This document shows, piece after piece, positions 1-7,382 of a stretch of 47,946 bases of DNA. Source of the stretch: Planctomycetota bacterium (GTDB lineage Bacteria > Planctomycetota > Phycisphaerae > Phycisphaerales > UBA1924); NCBI GenBank assembly GCA_018242645.1, contig JAFEBN010000003.1:1-47946 (forward strand). Direction: 5' to 3'. The first letter of the stretch is position 1; each line of letters opens with the position of its first letter. The position numbers and the translations under genes are program-made. The notes below the pieces were generated by a model. The model had not been told where the DNA came from and did no database searches. It saw only the letters and a list, made by a program, of their open reading frames with translations.

Positions 1-560
1 TCGCGGAGAGCGTGGTGAAACGGCTCCGACCGGAACGCGGGATCGATGTTGTCCATCTCGCCGTGGAACACCATGTTCTCGAGCAGCGTGCCGCGGGCAT
101 CATCGCGAGGCCGCAGCGACAGTTGGGGCCAGTGCGCAATGAAATGATCCGTCGGTCGCTCGCAACGCGCGCGATTCTGAACAATGACCTCTTCACACAG
201 CGTGGGCCGAGCCCGATCCATGCGGCAGCCGAGCACATAACTTCGCCACGGCATACCTCCGCGGCGGAGATCGTCATACGTGGCCACGCAGACAGCCCGC
301 GGAACAAACCGGGTCGAGAGCCGTGCGTCCACGCCCCGGCGCCGAAGCTGGATGTAGGAGTTGATGATCCACGCGGTTTCGCCGTCCCATTTGCTCCAAA
401 GGACCGATGCGGGGGGCGGCATTCCGCCTTCGAAGAGCGGCGCAAAGGCCGCGATTCTGCGCGGATCCCGCATCACGAAGTACACGGGCGATCCCAGCGG
501 CTCAAGAGGCGTCTCGGCTGCCATTGCTCGCATGATGTCGAGCCCGGTCGGGACGTGCAT
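1..560 (-). CDS. Glycosyltransferase-like protein, truncated by window edge
   Basis: An open frame runs leftward from an ATG at 560 off the left edge, so only about the first 186 residues are visible. The segment ILRRRGVDARLS-like (SYIQLRRRGVDARLS) followed by a FVPRAVCVATYDDL block, and later NMVFHGEMDNIDPAFRSE, resemble the N-terminal half of bacterial glycosyltransferases in polysaccharide clusters, where a 'nonvayfG..eNldPaf' element recurs. That comparison is from memory and is weak. In-frame starts also exist at 533 and 524, and no clear ribosome binding site separates them. It is divergent from rfbA, 79 bp away, and a role in rhamnose-containing polysaccharide synthesis would fit. It could instead be a conserved protein of unknown function. 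Confidence 0.5.
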   Translation of the reverse strand, partial: MHVPTGLDIMRAMAAETPLEPLGSPVYFVMRDPRRIAAFAPLFEGGMPPPASVLWSKWDGETAWIINSYIQLRRRGVDARLSTRFVPRAVCVATYDDLRRGGMPWRSYVLGCRMDRARPTLCEEVIVQNRARCERPTDHFIAHWPQLSLRPRDDARGTLLENMVFHGEMDNIDPAFRSEPFHHALR

Positions 561-639
561 CGGATGCGACTGTACTCGATTCAAGTTTGAGGCAGCGACT
601 ACCCTTCCGGGTCCGGTTCGGGCAACCACGGGAGTTCCT

Positions 640-1368
640 ATGAAAGGCGTCATTCTTGCCGGGGGCACTGGATCGCGCCTCGCCCCGCTCACGCTGGTCA
701 CCAACAAGCACCTGCTGCCCGTGTATGACCAGCCAATGGTGCACTATCCGATCAAGTGCCTGCTCAACGCCGGTATCGATGATGTCCTCATCGTGACAGG
801 AGGCGAACACGCGGGCGACTTCCTGCGCCTGCTGAAGAACGGCAAGCACCTGGGCATCCGCCATTTGGAATACGCCTACCAGGAAGGCAGCGGCGGCATC
901 GCCGACGCACTCAAGCTCGCTCAGGACTTTGCCGACGGCGAACCAATCTGCGTGATTCTCGGCGACAACATCATCGAAGGAAACATCAGAACCGCGGCGA
1001 ACAACTACCGCGAGCAGCGCACCGGGGCGAAGATCCTGCTCAAACAGGTGCCGGATCCGCAGCGGTTCGGCGTGGCCAGGATCGAGGACGGCAAGATCGT
1101 TGAGATCATCGAGAAGCCCAAGAACCCGCCCGGCGACCTCGCCGTGACGGGGATCTACTTCTACGACCAGTCGGTGTTCGATATCTGCGCCACGCTCAAA
1201 CCATCAGGACGAGGCGAGCTTGAGATTACCGATGTGAACAACGCATACTTGCGGGCGGGCACGCTGACGCACGAAGTGCTCGAGGGCTGGTGGACCGACG
1301 CCGGCACCTTCCAGAGCCTCTTTCGCGCCAACAGATACGTCGCAGAGGGCGGCGCGAACAAGCTCTGA
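640..1368 (+). CDS. rfbA: Glucose-1-phosphate thymidylyltransferase (short form)
   Basis: Makes dTDP-glucose from glucose-1-phosphate and dTTP, the first step of dTDP-L-rhamnose synthesis in the cytoplasm. The 242-residue product opens with the nucleotide-binding signature LAGGTGSRLAPLT (about residues 6-18), then KHLLPVYDQPMVHYPI, the metal-binding GDNI (about 107-110), EKPKNPPGDLAVTGIYFYD and GWWTDAGT. It is near 240 residues rather than the roughly 290 of enteric RmlA, matching the short class seen in Gram-positives and many environmental bacteria. The open frame extends upstream to 361, but homology begins exactly at 640, where GGAG sits 6 bp before the ATG. It converges on rfbD, with 9 bp between the stops. 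Confidence 0.93.
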   Translation: MKGVILAGGTGSRLAPLTLVTNKHLLPVYDQPMVHYPIKCLLNAGIDDVLIVTGGEHAGDFLRLLKNGKHLGIRHLEYAYQEGSGGIADALKLAQDFADGEPICVILGDNIIEGNIRTAANNYREQRTGAKILLKQVPDPQRFGVARIEDGKIVEIIEKPKNPPGDLAVTGIYFYDQSVFDICATLKPSGRGELEITDVNNAYLRAGTLTHEVLEGWWTDAGTFQSLFRANRYVAEGGANKL

Positions 1369-1377
1369 CTCCGTTCT

Positions 1378-2259
1378 TCAAAGCGGCTCGAGGACGGACA
1401 TCACCTGCGCCAGGTTGATCCGCCAATCCGGCATCGGGCCCAGTGCTTCAACTGTCTTTGCAAGATCGAGGACGCTGAAGGCCGGCCGGCGTGCCGGGCG
1501 CGGGAATTCGGACGTGCTGCAGGGGTGAACCGAGCAAGAAGCGTTGGCCAGTCGCACGATTTCGCAAGCAAACTCGAACCAAGAACAGGCTCCGCCGTCG
1601 GTGACATGCCACACACCCGACATACCCGGCTCGTGTACGCGCGAAAGAAGTTGAAGCGAGCAGCGGGCCAGATGCTGAGCGCTGGTCGGCCTGCCGCGCT
1701 GATCGTCCACAACGCGCAGTTCCGGGCGCGAGCGTGCCGCGGCGGTGATGGTGCGCACAAAGTTCTTCGCCCAAGGAGCGTACAGCCAGCTTGTGCGGAT
1801 GATCAGGTGTCGGCAACCAGATGCGGCGATCGCACGCTCGCCCGCCAGCTTGGAACGGCCGTACACGTTTGCCGGCGGCGATGCTGCCGGCGGGTCGATC
1901 GGCGGGTACGGCTCGGCACCGTTGCCGGCAAAGACATAATCCGTACTGAAGTGCACGAGTGGAACCGATTGCTGGCGGCACTCGTGGGCGAGCGAGGCGG
2001 GTCCAACCGCGTTGACCGCGAACGCCAGCCGCTCGCTCGTTTCGGCACCGTCCACATCCGTAAACGCCGCGCAGTTGACCACCGCATCCCACTCGCCTTC
2101 GAGCGACCGACGGATCGAATCCGGACTCGCGAGATCAAATGCAGGAAACGTCCTTGCATGGAAAGGTCTGCCTTCCCGCGTGCACCATTGAACGATCGCT
2201 CGCCCGAGCATGCCGTCGGCGCCGAGCACCAGCAGCGGCTTGGCCTGGCCGGTGCTCAT
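1378..2259 (-). CDS. rfbD: dTDP-4-dehydrorhamnose reductase
   Basis: Final NAD(P)H-dependent step giving dTDP-L-rhamnose. The 293-residue protein is a short-chain dehydrogenase-type fold with the dinucleotide loop GADGMLGR (residues 13-20), the NCAAFTDVDGAE block (62-73), STDYVFAG (105-112) and the catalytic Tyr133-x3-Lys137 in NVYGRSKLAGE. Its length is usual for RmlD. The start ATG overlaps the rfbC stop in an ATGA arrangement, so the two genes are very probably translationally coupled and co-transcribed in the order rfbC-rfbD. Confidence 0.92.
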   Translation of the reverse strand: MSTGQAKPLLVLGADGMLGRAIVQWCTREGRPFHARTFPAFDLASPDSIRRSLEGEWDAVVNCAAFTDVDGAETSERLAFAVNAVGPASLAHECRQQSVPLVHFSTDYVFAGNGAEPYPPIDPPAASPPANVYGRSKLAGERAIAASGCRHLIIRTSWLYAPWAKNFVRTITAAARSRPELRVVDDQRGRPTSAQHLARCSLQLLSRVHEPGMSGVWHVTDGGACSWFEFACEIVRLANASCSVHPCSTSEFPRPARRPAFSVLDLAKTVEALGPMPDWRINLAQVMSVLEPL

Positions 2260-2750
2260 CGCGGCTGAGGCGTCCAGGAGAACCAGGCGGGCACGTCGAA
2301 AGCGCGGCGTTCTTCATCAGGCTTTGCGGCGTTGTAAGCGTGCGTGACGTAGTACAGCAGACTGGCGGGCTCGTGCCCCACCGTTGCCGCTCCGTGCCAA
2401 AGGGACGGCGGGATAATCACAAGCGATGGCCGATGTTCACCGATGACGGCCATCCACGCTCGATCATCCTCGCGATGGACGCCAACCTTGATTTCGCCCC
2501 GCACGCAGATCCAGAAATCGGTTTGCAACTGATGGCGATGCCACGCCTTGATCACGCCCGGGTACTGAAGGGAAACGTTCAATTGGCCGCCGGGCGAGAG
2601 AACGCCCTGCAACTGGTTCATGATCGACCAGCCGCGGTCGTCGGAAAAGAGCGGAATGCTCACCAGCACGGGCTCACGGCGCTGCGTGGCCGCGGCAAAC
2701 GCTTCCGCGGCGGGCCCCTGGAATACCGGGATGGATTCAACCTTGGCCAT
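2256..2750 (-). CDS. rfbC: dTDP-4-dehydrorhamnose 3,5-epimerase-like cupin
   Basis: Cupin-fold protein of 164 residues matching the RmlC family: a WHRHQLQTDFWICVRGEI strand pair holding the usual catalytic-site His, then IIPPSLWHGAATVG and a YNAAKPDEERR turn near the end. It should epimerise dTDP-4-keto-6-deoxyglucose at C3 and C5. It is shorter than the roughly 180 residues of enteric RmlC. A longer open frame reaches 3500 but runs antisense through rfbB; homology starts at the ATG at 2750. The gene is divergent from rfbB (75 bp between starts) and its stop overlaps the rfbD start by 4 bp. The relaxed match means an epimerase for a related keto-sugar is possible. Confidence 0.85.
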   Translation of the reverse strand: MAKVESIPVFQGPAAEAFAAATQRREPVLVSIPLFSDDRGWSIMNQLQGVLSPGGQLNVSLQYPGVIKAWHRHQLQTDFWICVRGEIKVGVHREDDRAWMAVIGEHRPSLVIIPPSLWHGAATVGHEPASLLYYVTHAYNAAKPDEERRAFDVPAWFSWTPQPR

Positions 2751-2825
2751 AGCGAACGCATAGCGTAGCGGCCGAGCGCCACCGCGTCGCAGCCCGACGC
2801 CCGGCGGTGTCCGTACACTCTCTTC

Positions 2826-3878
2826 GTGTTCGCGAAGCTTCTCATCACCGGCGGCTGCGGGTTCATCGGCACCAACTTCGTGCGTCACGTTCGGCGGTCG
2901 CGCCCGCACACCCACGTCGTCAACGTCGACGTCCTTTCGTACTCGGGAAACGCCGACAACCTGGCCGATCTGCGGGACGACCCCCGCTACACCTTCGTGC
3001 ACGCGGACATCTGCGATGCCGAGCGCATGCGAGCGCTGATGACGGGCGTCCACGCGGTCGTGCACCTCGCGGCAGAATCGCACGTCGATCGGTCGATCCT
3101 CGATACGCGCCCGTTCATCCGCACCAATGTACTGGGCACGCAGACACTCCTCGATGCGGCGGTTGCGGCCCGTGTCCGCAGGTTTGTTCACGTCAGCACG
3201 GACGAGGTGTACGGGAGCCTGTCTCTCGACCGACCCGAGCTTCGCTTCCACGAAGATTCGCCGATCCGACCCAACAGCCCATACGCGGCAAGCAAGGCCG
3301 CCAGCGACATGCTCGTCCGCGCGGCGCACCATACGTTCGGCCTGGACGCGTGCATCACGCGCTGCTCCAACAACTTCGGACCCTATCAGTTTCCGGAGAA
3401 GGTGATCCCGCTGTTTGTCACCAACCTGCTCGAAGGCAAGCAGGTGCCGCTGTACGGCGACGGTCTCAACGTGCGCGACTGGATCCATGTGGAGGATCAC
3501 TGCGAGGCGATCCTCGCCGTGCTCGAGCGGGGAAAAGCCGGCGCGGTCTACAACATCGGCGCCGACAACGAGCGTTCAAACCTTGAACTCACGCGGACAC
3601 TTCTCCACATTCTCGGCAAGGGCGACGAGTTCATTCGGCATGTGGAAGACCGCCTCGGTCACGACCGCCGCTACGCAATCGATTCGAGCAAGATCGCCCG
3701 AGAGCTCGATTGGCGGGCCACTCGATCGGCGTGGCCGGATGCCCTATTTTCCACGGTGAATTGGTACGTAAAGAACACGGACTGGTGGCGCCGGATCAAG
3801 AGCGGGGCCTACCGCGAGTTTCACGACAAGCTGTACGAAAATCGCCCCGTCGCAACTCCAGTCCGGGCCAACGCTTAA
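2826..3878 (+). CDS. rfbB: dTDP-glucose 4,6-dehydratase
   Basis: Converts dTDP-glucose to dTDP-4-keto-6-deoxyglucose using tightly bound NAD+. The 350-residue protein has the NAD loop GGCGFIGTN (9-17), HLAAESHVDRS (80-90), the catalytic STDE motif (124-127, Asp-Glu pair) and Y153-x3-K157 in NSPYAASKAAS, then the RCSNNFGPYQFPEK substrate block and NVRDWIHVEDHC. All are typical of RmlB, as is the length. The start is a GTG; no good Shine-Dalgarno is visible. With rfbA, rfbC and rfbD this completes the four-enzyme pathway within 3.2 kb, although the genes alternate strand instead of forming one operon. Confidence 0.94.
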   Translation: MFAKLLITGGCGFIGTNFVRHVRRSRPHTHVVNVDVLSYSGNADNLADLRDDPRYTFVHADICDAERMRALMTGVHAVVHLAAESHVDRSILDTRPFIRTNVLGTQTLLDAAVAARVRRFVHVSTDEVYGSLSLDRPELRFHEDSPIRPNSPYAASKAASDMLVRAAHHTFGLDACITRCSNNFGPYQFPEKVIPLFVTNLLEGKQVPLYGDGLNVRDWIHVEDHCEAILAVLERGKAGAVYNIGADNERSNLELTRTLLHILGKGDEFIRHVEDRLGHDRRYAIDSSKIARELDWRATRSAWPDALFSTVNWYVKNTDWWRRIKSGAYREFHDKLYENRPVATPVRANA

Positions 3879-3961
3879 TTAGCACATGCCATGTCACGCG
3901 TGCTGTTCATCCGATTTCGGGTGGCCAATTCCTCAATTTGTGTCATTGTGCATAAAGAACG

Positions 3962-3977
3962 CGCACCGTTCCGTGCG
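3962..3977 (+). ncRNA. Leader hairpin with CGUUCC loop (weak relative of PEP-CTERM leader RNA)
   Basis: In the leader of the PEP-CTERM gene at 4015 the RNA can form CGCAC-CGUUCC-GUGCG. The loop sequence CGUUCCG is shared with the second hairpin of the structured leaders at 42795-42811 and 43798-43815. A second short stem, CCACG/CGUGG, lies just downstream (3986-4003) but lacks the GCGUU loop in the expected place. This makes it a possible diverged or unrelated copy, not a firm member. Confidence 0.3.
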
Positions 3978-4014
3978 AGGCTGCGCCACGTTGCCCCCCC
4001 GTGGAGACCGAGCC

Positions 4015-4617
4015 ATGCCGACCGGCCGCATGCTTCTGCCAATCGTTTTACTGCTTGGGACGGCCGCACCGGCCAACGCCATGCTCATCTTCAACGAGCT
4101 TGCGGAAGGCGACCTGTCGTCCAATCCGCTGAATCCCACGTCGTTGAACGTGGACCTCGGATCCAATTTCATCGACGGAAGCGTCGATGCCCGCGATCGG
4201 GACTATTTCACGCTTCGACTGCCCCCCGGCTCGCGTTTGGCCGCGATCATCTTGCTGGCATCATCCGGAAGCGACGCCACGTTTCTGAGTTTCCAGGCGG
4301 GCGATAGCTTTACCGAGCCTCCGGCGGGCGCCGACCTTCGCAACCTGCTGGGTTACGCGTCGTTCTTCCACACCGATATCGGAACCGACCTGCTTCAGAC
4401 CCTCGGCAGCGCCAGCGAAGCGATCGGATTCAAGGAATCACCATCCGGCAACACGTTCACGTTCTGGGTTGAGCAATCAAATCCGGCGCCAGCCAACTAC
4501 AAGTTTGAGTTCGTGATCGCCAGCGACATCCCCACCCCCCCGGCGTTGCTTGCCCTTGTTGGCATGGGCTTCGGCTGGACACGCCGCAAGCGCACATCCG
4601 CTCAATGCATTGCATGA
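4015..4617 (+). CDS. Exported protein with PEP-CTERM-like sorting tail
   Basis: A 200-residue exported protein. The N-terminus is a signal peptide (MPTGRMLLPIVLLLGTAAPANA, cleavage likely after ANA). The middle is Ser/Gly/Asp-rich and probably beta-sheet, with PPGSRLAAIILLASSGSDATF resembling a pre-peptidase-like or bacterial adhesion-type domain. The C-terminus (IPTPPALLALVGMGFG, then WTRRKR) has the turn, hydrophobic helix and basic end of an exosortase-type sorting signal. The open frame begins at 3886, but the ATG at 4015 has GGAGA 9 bp upstream and starts directly with the signal peptide. No exosortase gene is in the window. Function unknown; likely surface-anchored or part of the extracellular matrix. 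Confidence 0.8.
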   Translation: MPTGRMLLPIVLLLGTAAPANAMLIFNELAEGDLSSNPLNPTSLNVDLGSNFIDGSVDARDRDYFTLRLPPGSRLAAIILLASSGSDATFLSFQAGDSFTEPPAGADLRNLLGYASFFHTDIGTDLLQTLGSASEAIGFKESPSGNTFTFWVEQSNPAPANYKFEFVIASDIPTPPALLALVGMGFGWTRRKRTSAQCIA

Positions 4618-4626
4618 ACGCGGGAT

Positions 4627-4848
4627 CTATCCGTTGCGCGACGCAAGGTAGAGGCCCCCGAGACATCCGGCCGCGATGAGCCACATCGCGAGCACGGAAG
4701 CGACAAACATCGGGAATACGCACAGCGCCAAGCCCGTGAAGAGCGTGAGGGGCCGCTCTTGCCGCTTGCCGTACATGAACATGCCGGTTCCGATGGCCCC
4801 GATCAGCACGCCGGAGATCAGAGACGCTGGGCTGCCAAGTTCCATCAT
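4627..4848 (-). CDS. Small two-helix inner-membrane protein
   Basis: A protein of about 73 residues starting MMELGSPASLISG. It has two predicted membrane helices, SLISGVLIGAIGTGMFMYG and a longer one spanning TLFTGLALCVFPMFVASVLAMWLIAA, separated by a basic loop (KRQERP), and ends LGGLYLASRNG. Similar small proteins are common in proteobacteria and planctomycetes, sometimes loosely labelled 'amino acid transport protein'; no activity is established. An in-frame ATG at 4893 would add 15 polar residues. The start at 4848 is preferred because the conserved-looking part starts there and a weak GAAGAG lies 5-10 bp upstream. Confidence 0.6.
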   Translation of the reverse strand: MMELGSPASLISGVLIGAIGTGMFMYGKRQERPLTLFTGLALCVFPMFVASVLAMWLIAAGCLGGLYLASRNG

Positions 4849-4989
4849 GGACTCTTCGGCGGGGTTTCCAGGTGTTATTCGTGACCATTTCAAGAGCCGC
4901 CGCGAACCGCTCCTTCCGTTCGGACGGCGAGGTATGGCCGGGGCCGAAAACCCTGTTCACCCCCAGTTCGCAGCTGCTAGATTGCCCCG

Positions 4990-5934
4990 ATGGTGTTTGA
5001 TGAGACCACACAGCGCTTTCTTGACGCGTTTGCCAAGCTTCCTGCGATGGAGGAGCTCCCAATCGCCGAGTCGCGCGCCGGCGTCGTGGCCGGACAATCC
5101 GGTGGCGCAAGAGCCCCGGCAGACGTGCTGGATCGGACTATTCCGCATCTCGGCAAGCCCGGCGCAGACATCAGGATCCGGGTTCTGCGGCCCGTCGGAT
5201 GCCCACGAACGCTGCCGGCCGCTCTCTTTTTTCATGGCGGAGGCTGGGTCCTGGGCAATCGCGACACCCACGACCGGCTTCTGCGCGAGCTCGTGCATGC
5301 GTCCGGGGTGGCCATTGTCTGTGTCGAATACGCCCTCGCACCGGAAGCCAAGTTCCCCGCCGCCATCGAACAAGCCCACGCCGCGGCACGCTGGATCGCC
5401 CAAAGCGGAAACGAAATAGGACTCGATGGTTCTCGCCTTGCGGTCGTGGGCGATAGCTCGGGAGGCAACATCGCCGCCGCGTGCGCGCACCTGTGCCGAC
5501 AGCGCGGCGGGCCCGTCCTGCTCGCCCAGGTCCTTCTCTGTCCGGTTCTCGACGCCTCGTTCAGCTCGCCATCGATCGGCGAGTTCGCCCAAGGCCCGTT
5601 CCTTACCAGGGCCGACATGCAGTGGTTTCTGGATCACTACCTGAACAACGCAGCGGAGAAAACCAATCCGCTCGTCTCCCCGCTCGCGTTCACACACGAG
5701 CAACTCAAGAGTCTTCCCCCCACACTGATCATCACCGCAGAATGTGACCCTCTTCGCGATGAAGCGGAGGCGTACGCACGAAAACTGGTGGCGGCAGGCG
5801 TCCGCTGCGTCTGCACACGTTATCTCGGAGCCATTCACGATTTCATGTATGTGAACGCCCTCGCCGAAACAGCAAACACGCGTGCCGCGGTCGCGCAGGC
5901 AAGCCAGGCGTTGCGCCTGGCCTTGAATCCGTGA
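4990..5934 (+). CDS. Alpha/beta hydrolase, hormone-sensitive-lipase-type carboxylesterase
   Basis: A 314-residue cytoplasmic esterase. The oxyanion-hole motif HGGGW is at residues 82-86, the nucleophile elbow GDSSGGN puts Ser156 at the active site, and the triad should be completed by Asp253 (ECDPLRDE) and His283 (GAIHDF). This order and the two motifs define the HSL (GDSAG) family, which hydrolyses short acyl esters; the substrate cannot be told from sequence. There is no signal peptide. The ATG start has no evident Shine-Dalgarno. It is divergent from the small membrane protein and convergent with the thiolase. Confidence 0.88.
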   Translation: MVFDETTQRFLDAFAKLPAMEELPIAESRAGVVAGQSGGARAPADVLDRTIPHLGKPGADIRIRVLRPVGCPRTLPAALFFHGGGWVLGNRDTHDRLLRELVHASGVAIVCVEYALAPEAKFPAAIEQAHAAARWIAQSGNEIGLDGSRLAVVGDSSGGNIAAACAHLCRQRGGPVLLAQVLLCPVLDASFSSPSIGEFAQGPFLTRADMQWFLDHYLNNAAEKTNPLVSPLAFTHEQLKSLPPTLIITAECDPLRDEAEAYARKLVAAGVRCVCTRYLGAIHDFMYVNALAETANTRAAVAQASQALRLALNP

Positions 5935-5978
5935 TTGTTCTTCCAGCGTTTGAGCCGCCGGGCACGCCCGGGGGAGGA

Positions 5979-7184
5979 TTACACCTCCACCACCATCGCC
6001 ACGCTGTTGCCGCCGCCGAGGCACAGCGCCGCAACGCCCCGCTTGCCGCCCGTGCGATGAAGCTGATGGATCAGCGTCGTTAGCACGCGAGCACCGCTGC
6101 CGCCGATCGGATGGCCCAGGGCGATCCCGCCCCCGGCGATATTCAGCTTGCTTTCCGGAATCTCCTGTCCGGCGTCCTTCAAGCCCTTGAGATTGCAGAG
6201 CACCTGTGCCGCAAAGGCCTCGTTGATCTCGAACAGATCGACGTCCTTCGCCGAGAGTTTTGCCTTGGCCAGCGCCCCCTTGATGCCTTCGATGGGCGCC
6301 GCGAAGATGTCCTTGGGAGCCACGCCGCTGGTGTGATACGCGACGATCCTGGCGATGGGCTTGATGCCGAGTTGCTCGGCCTTGGCGAGGCTGGCGACCA
6401 CCAGGGCCGCGGCACCGTCAGAAATCTGGCTGGCGTTGGCCGCCGTCACCGTGCCGTCCTTCTCGAACACGGCGCGCAGCTTGGCAATGCCGTCGAGGGT
6501 CGTGTCGGCGCGGATGCCTTCGTCGGCGCTCACGCCCGGTGACTTCCTGTCCAGGCACTGCTCGCCGGTGAGCGCCACGATCTCGTTCTTGAACCAGCCG
6601 TTCTTGGTCGCTTCCGCGGCGCGCTGATGGCTCTGAACGGCAAATCGATCCTGGTCCGCACGCGAGATCTCGAACTTCTTGGCGATATGGTCGGCGCTGT
6701 TGCCCATCGCGCACGCCTCGAACGCGCAGCGCAGCCCGTCGTACGCCATGTGATCTTCCATCGTCGCCGGGCCGTACTTCACGCCTTCACGCACGCGGGC
6801 AAAGTGCGGAGCCGCGGTCATGTTCTCGAAACCGCCCGCGCCCACAACCTGGTTGTCGCCGGCCTTGATGGACTGCGCAGCGAGCATGACCGCCTGCAGA
6901 CCGCTGCCGCAGACTTTGTTGATCGTCTGAGCGCTCATCGTGTCCGGCAGACCGGCCTTCAGCGCCGCCTGACGTGCCGGGTTCTGGCCCAGCCCCGCCT
7001 GCAAGACACAACCCATGATCACCTCGTCGAGTGCACCCGCAGCGCCCGGAGCCGCGTCAAGCGCAGCCTTCAGCGCGTACGAACCAAGAACCGGCGAAGG
7101 AACCTTCGACAGCCCGCCGAAGAATTTGCCGATGGGCGTGCGTTTGGCGGCGAGAATCACGGGAATCGTCGAGGCGCTCGTCAT
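5979..7184 (-). CDS. Acetyl-CoA C-acetyltransferase (thiolase)
   Basis: A 401-residue thiolase condensing or cleaving acyl-CoA. The nucleophile Cys92 lies in NKVCGSGLQAV, His358 in GGGIALGHPIGGSGAR, and the second cysteine Cys388 in CLGGGNSVAM. These three residues and the length indicate a biosynthetic-type (AtoB/PhaA-like) enzyme, but degradative use cannot be excluded. GGAG stands 6 bp before the ATG. It is divergent from a CoA-transferase/hydrolase gene 198 bp away, so the pair may handle acetoacetyl-CoA or short acyl-CoA pools together. No phaB or fad partners are adjacent. Confidence 0.92.
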   Translation of the reverse strand: MTSASTIPVILAAKRTPIGKFFGGLSKVPSPVLGSYALKAALDAAPGAAGALDEVIMGCVLQAGLGQNPARQAALKAGLPDTMSAQTINKVCGSGLQAVMLAAQSIKAGDNQVVGAGGFENMTAAPHFARVREGVKYGPATMEDHMAYDGLRCAFEACAMGNSADHIAKKFEISRADQDRFAVQSHQRAAEATKNGWFKNEIVALTGEQCLDRKSPGVSADEGIRADTTLDGIAKLRAVFEKDGTVTAANASQISDGAAALVVASLAKAEQLGIKPIARIVAYHTSGVAPKDIFAAPIEGIKGALAKAKLSAKDVDLFEINEAFAAQVLCNLKGLKDAGQEIPESKLNIAGGGIALGHPIGGSGARVLTTLIHQLHRTGGKRGVAALCLGGGNSVAMVVEV

Positions 7185-7382
7185 TTCCAGCTCCGTAGAT
7201 TTGATGCAGAGAATCCCGCGCGGGATCGCCGCGCTCAGCCTTGCGACTATCTCATTGTTCGCGGTGTTTTTGCCGTTTCAACCCGCGAAAAACACCTTGG
7301 CCGGGAGACTTTTGCTCTCCGGCTTCTACGCTCATTCAGGCCCGCGATGCCACGGTCACGCGGGCAACCGGGAGGTTTTCCA

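Noticed and set aside
3921..3960. A sigma-54 promoter before the PEP-CTERM gene at 4015, as reported for some exosortase systems
   Set aside because: TGGC occurs at 3922, but no GC follows at the -12 spacing.
5935..5978. CCGGGC/GCCCGG inverted repeat between the hydrolase and thiolase stops as a terminator
   Set aside because: A 6-bp stem with a 2-nt loop and no T-run on either strand.
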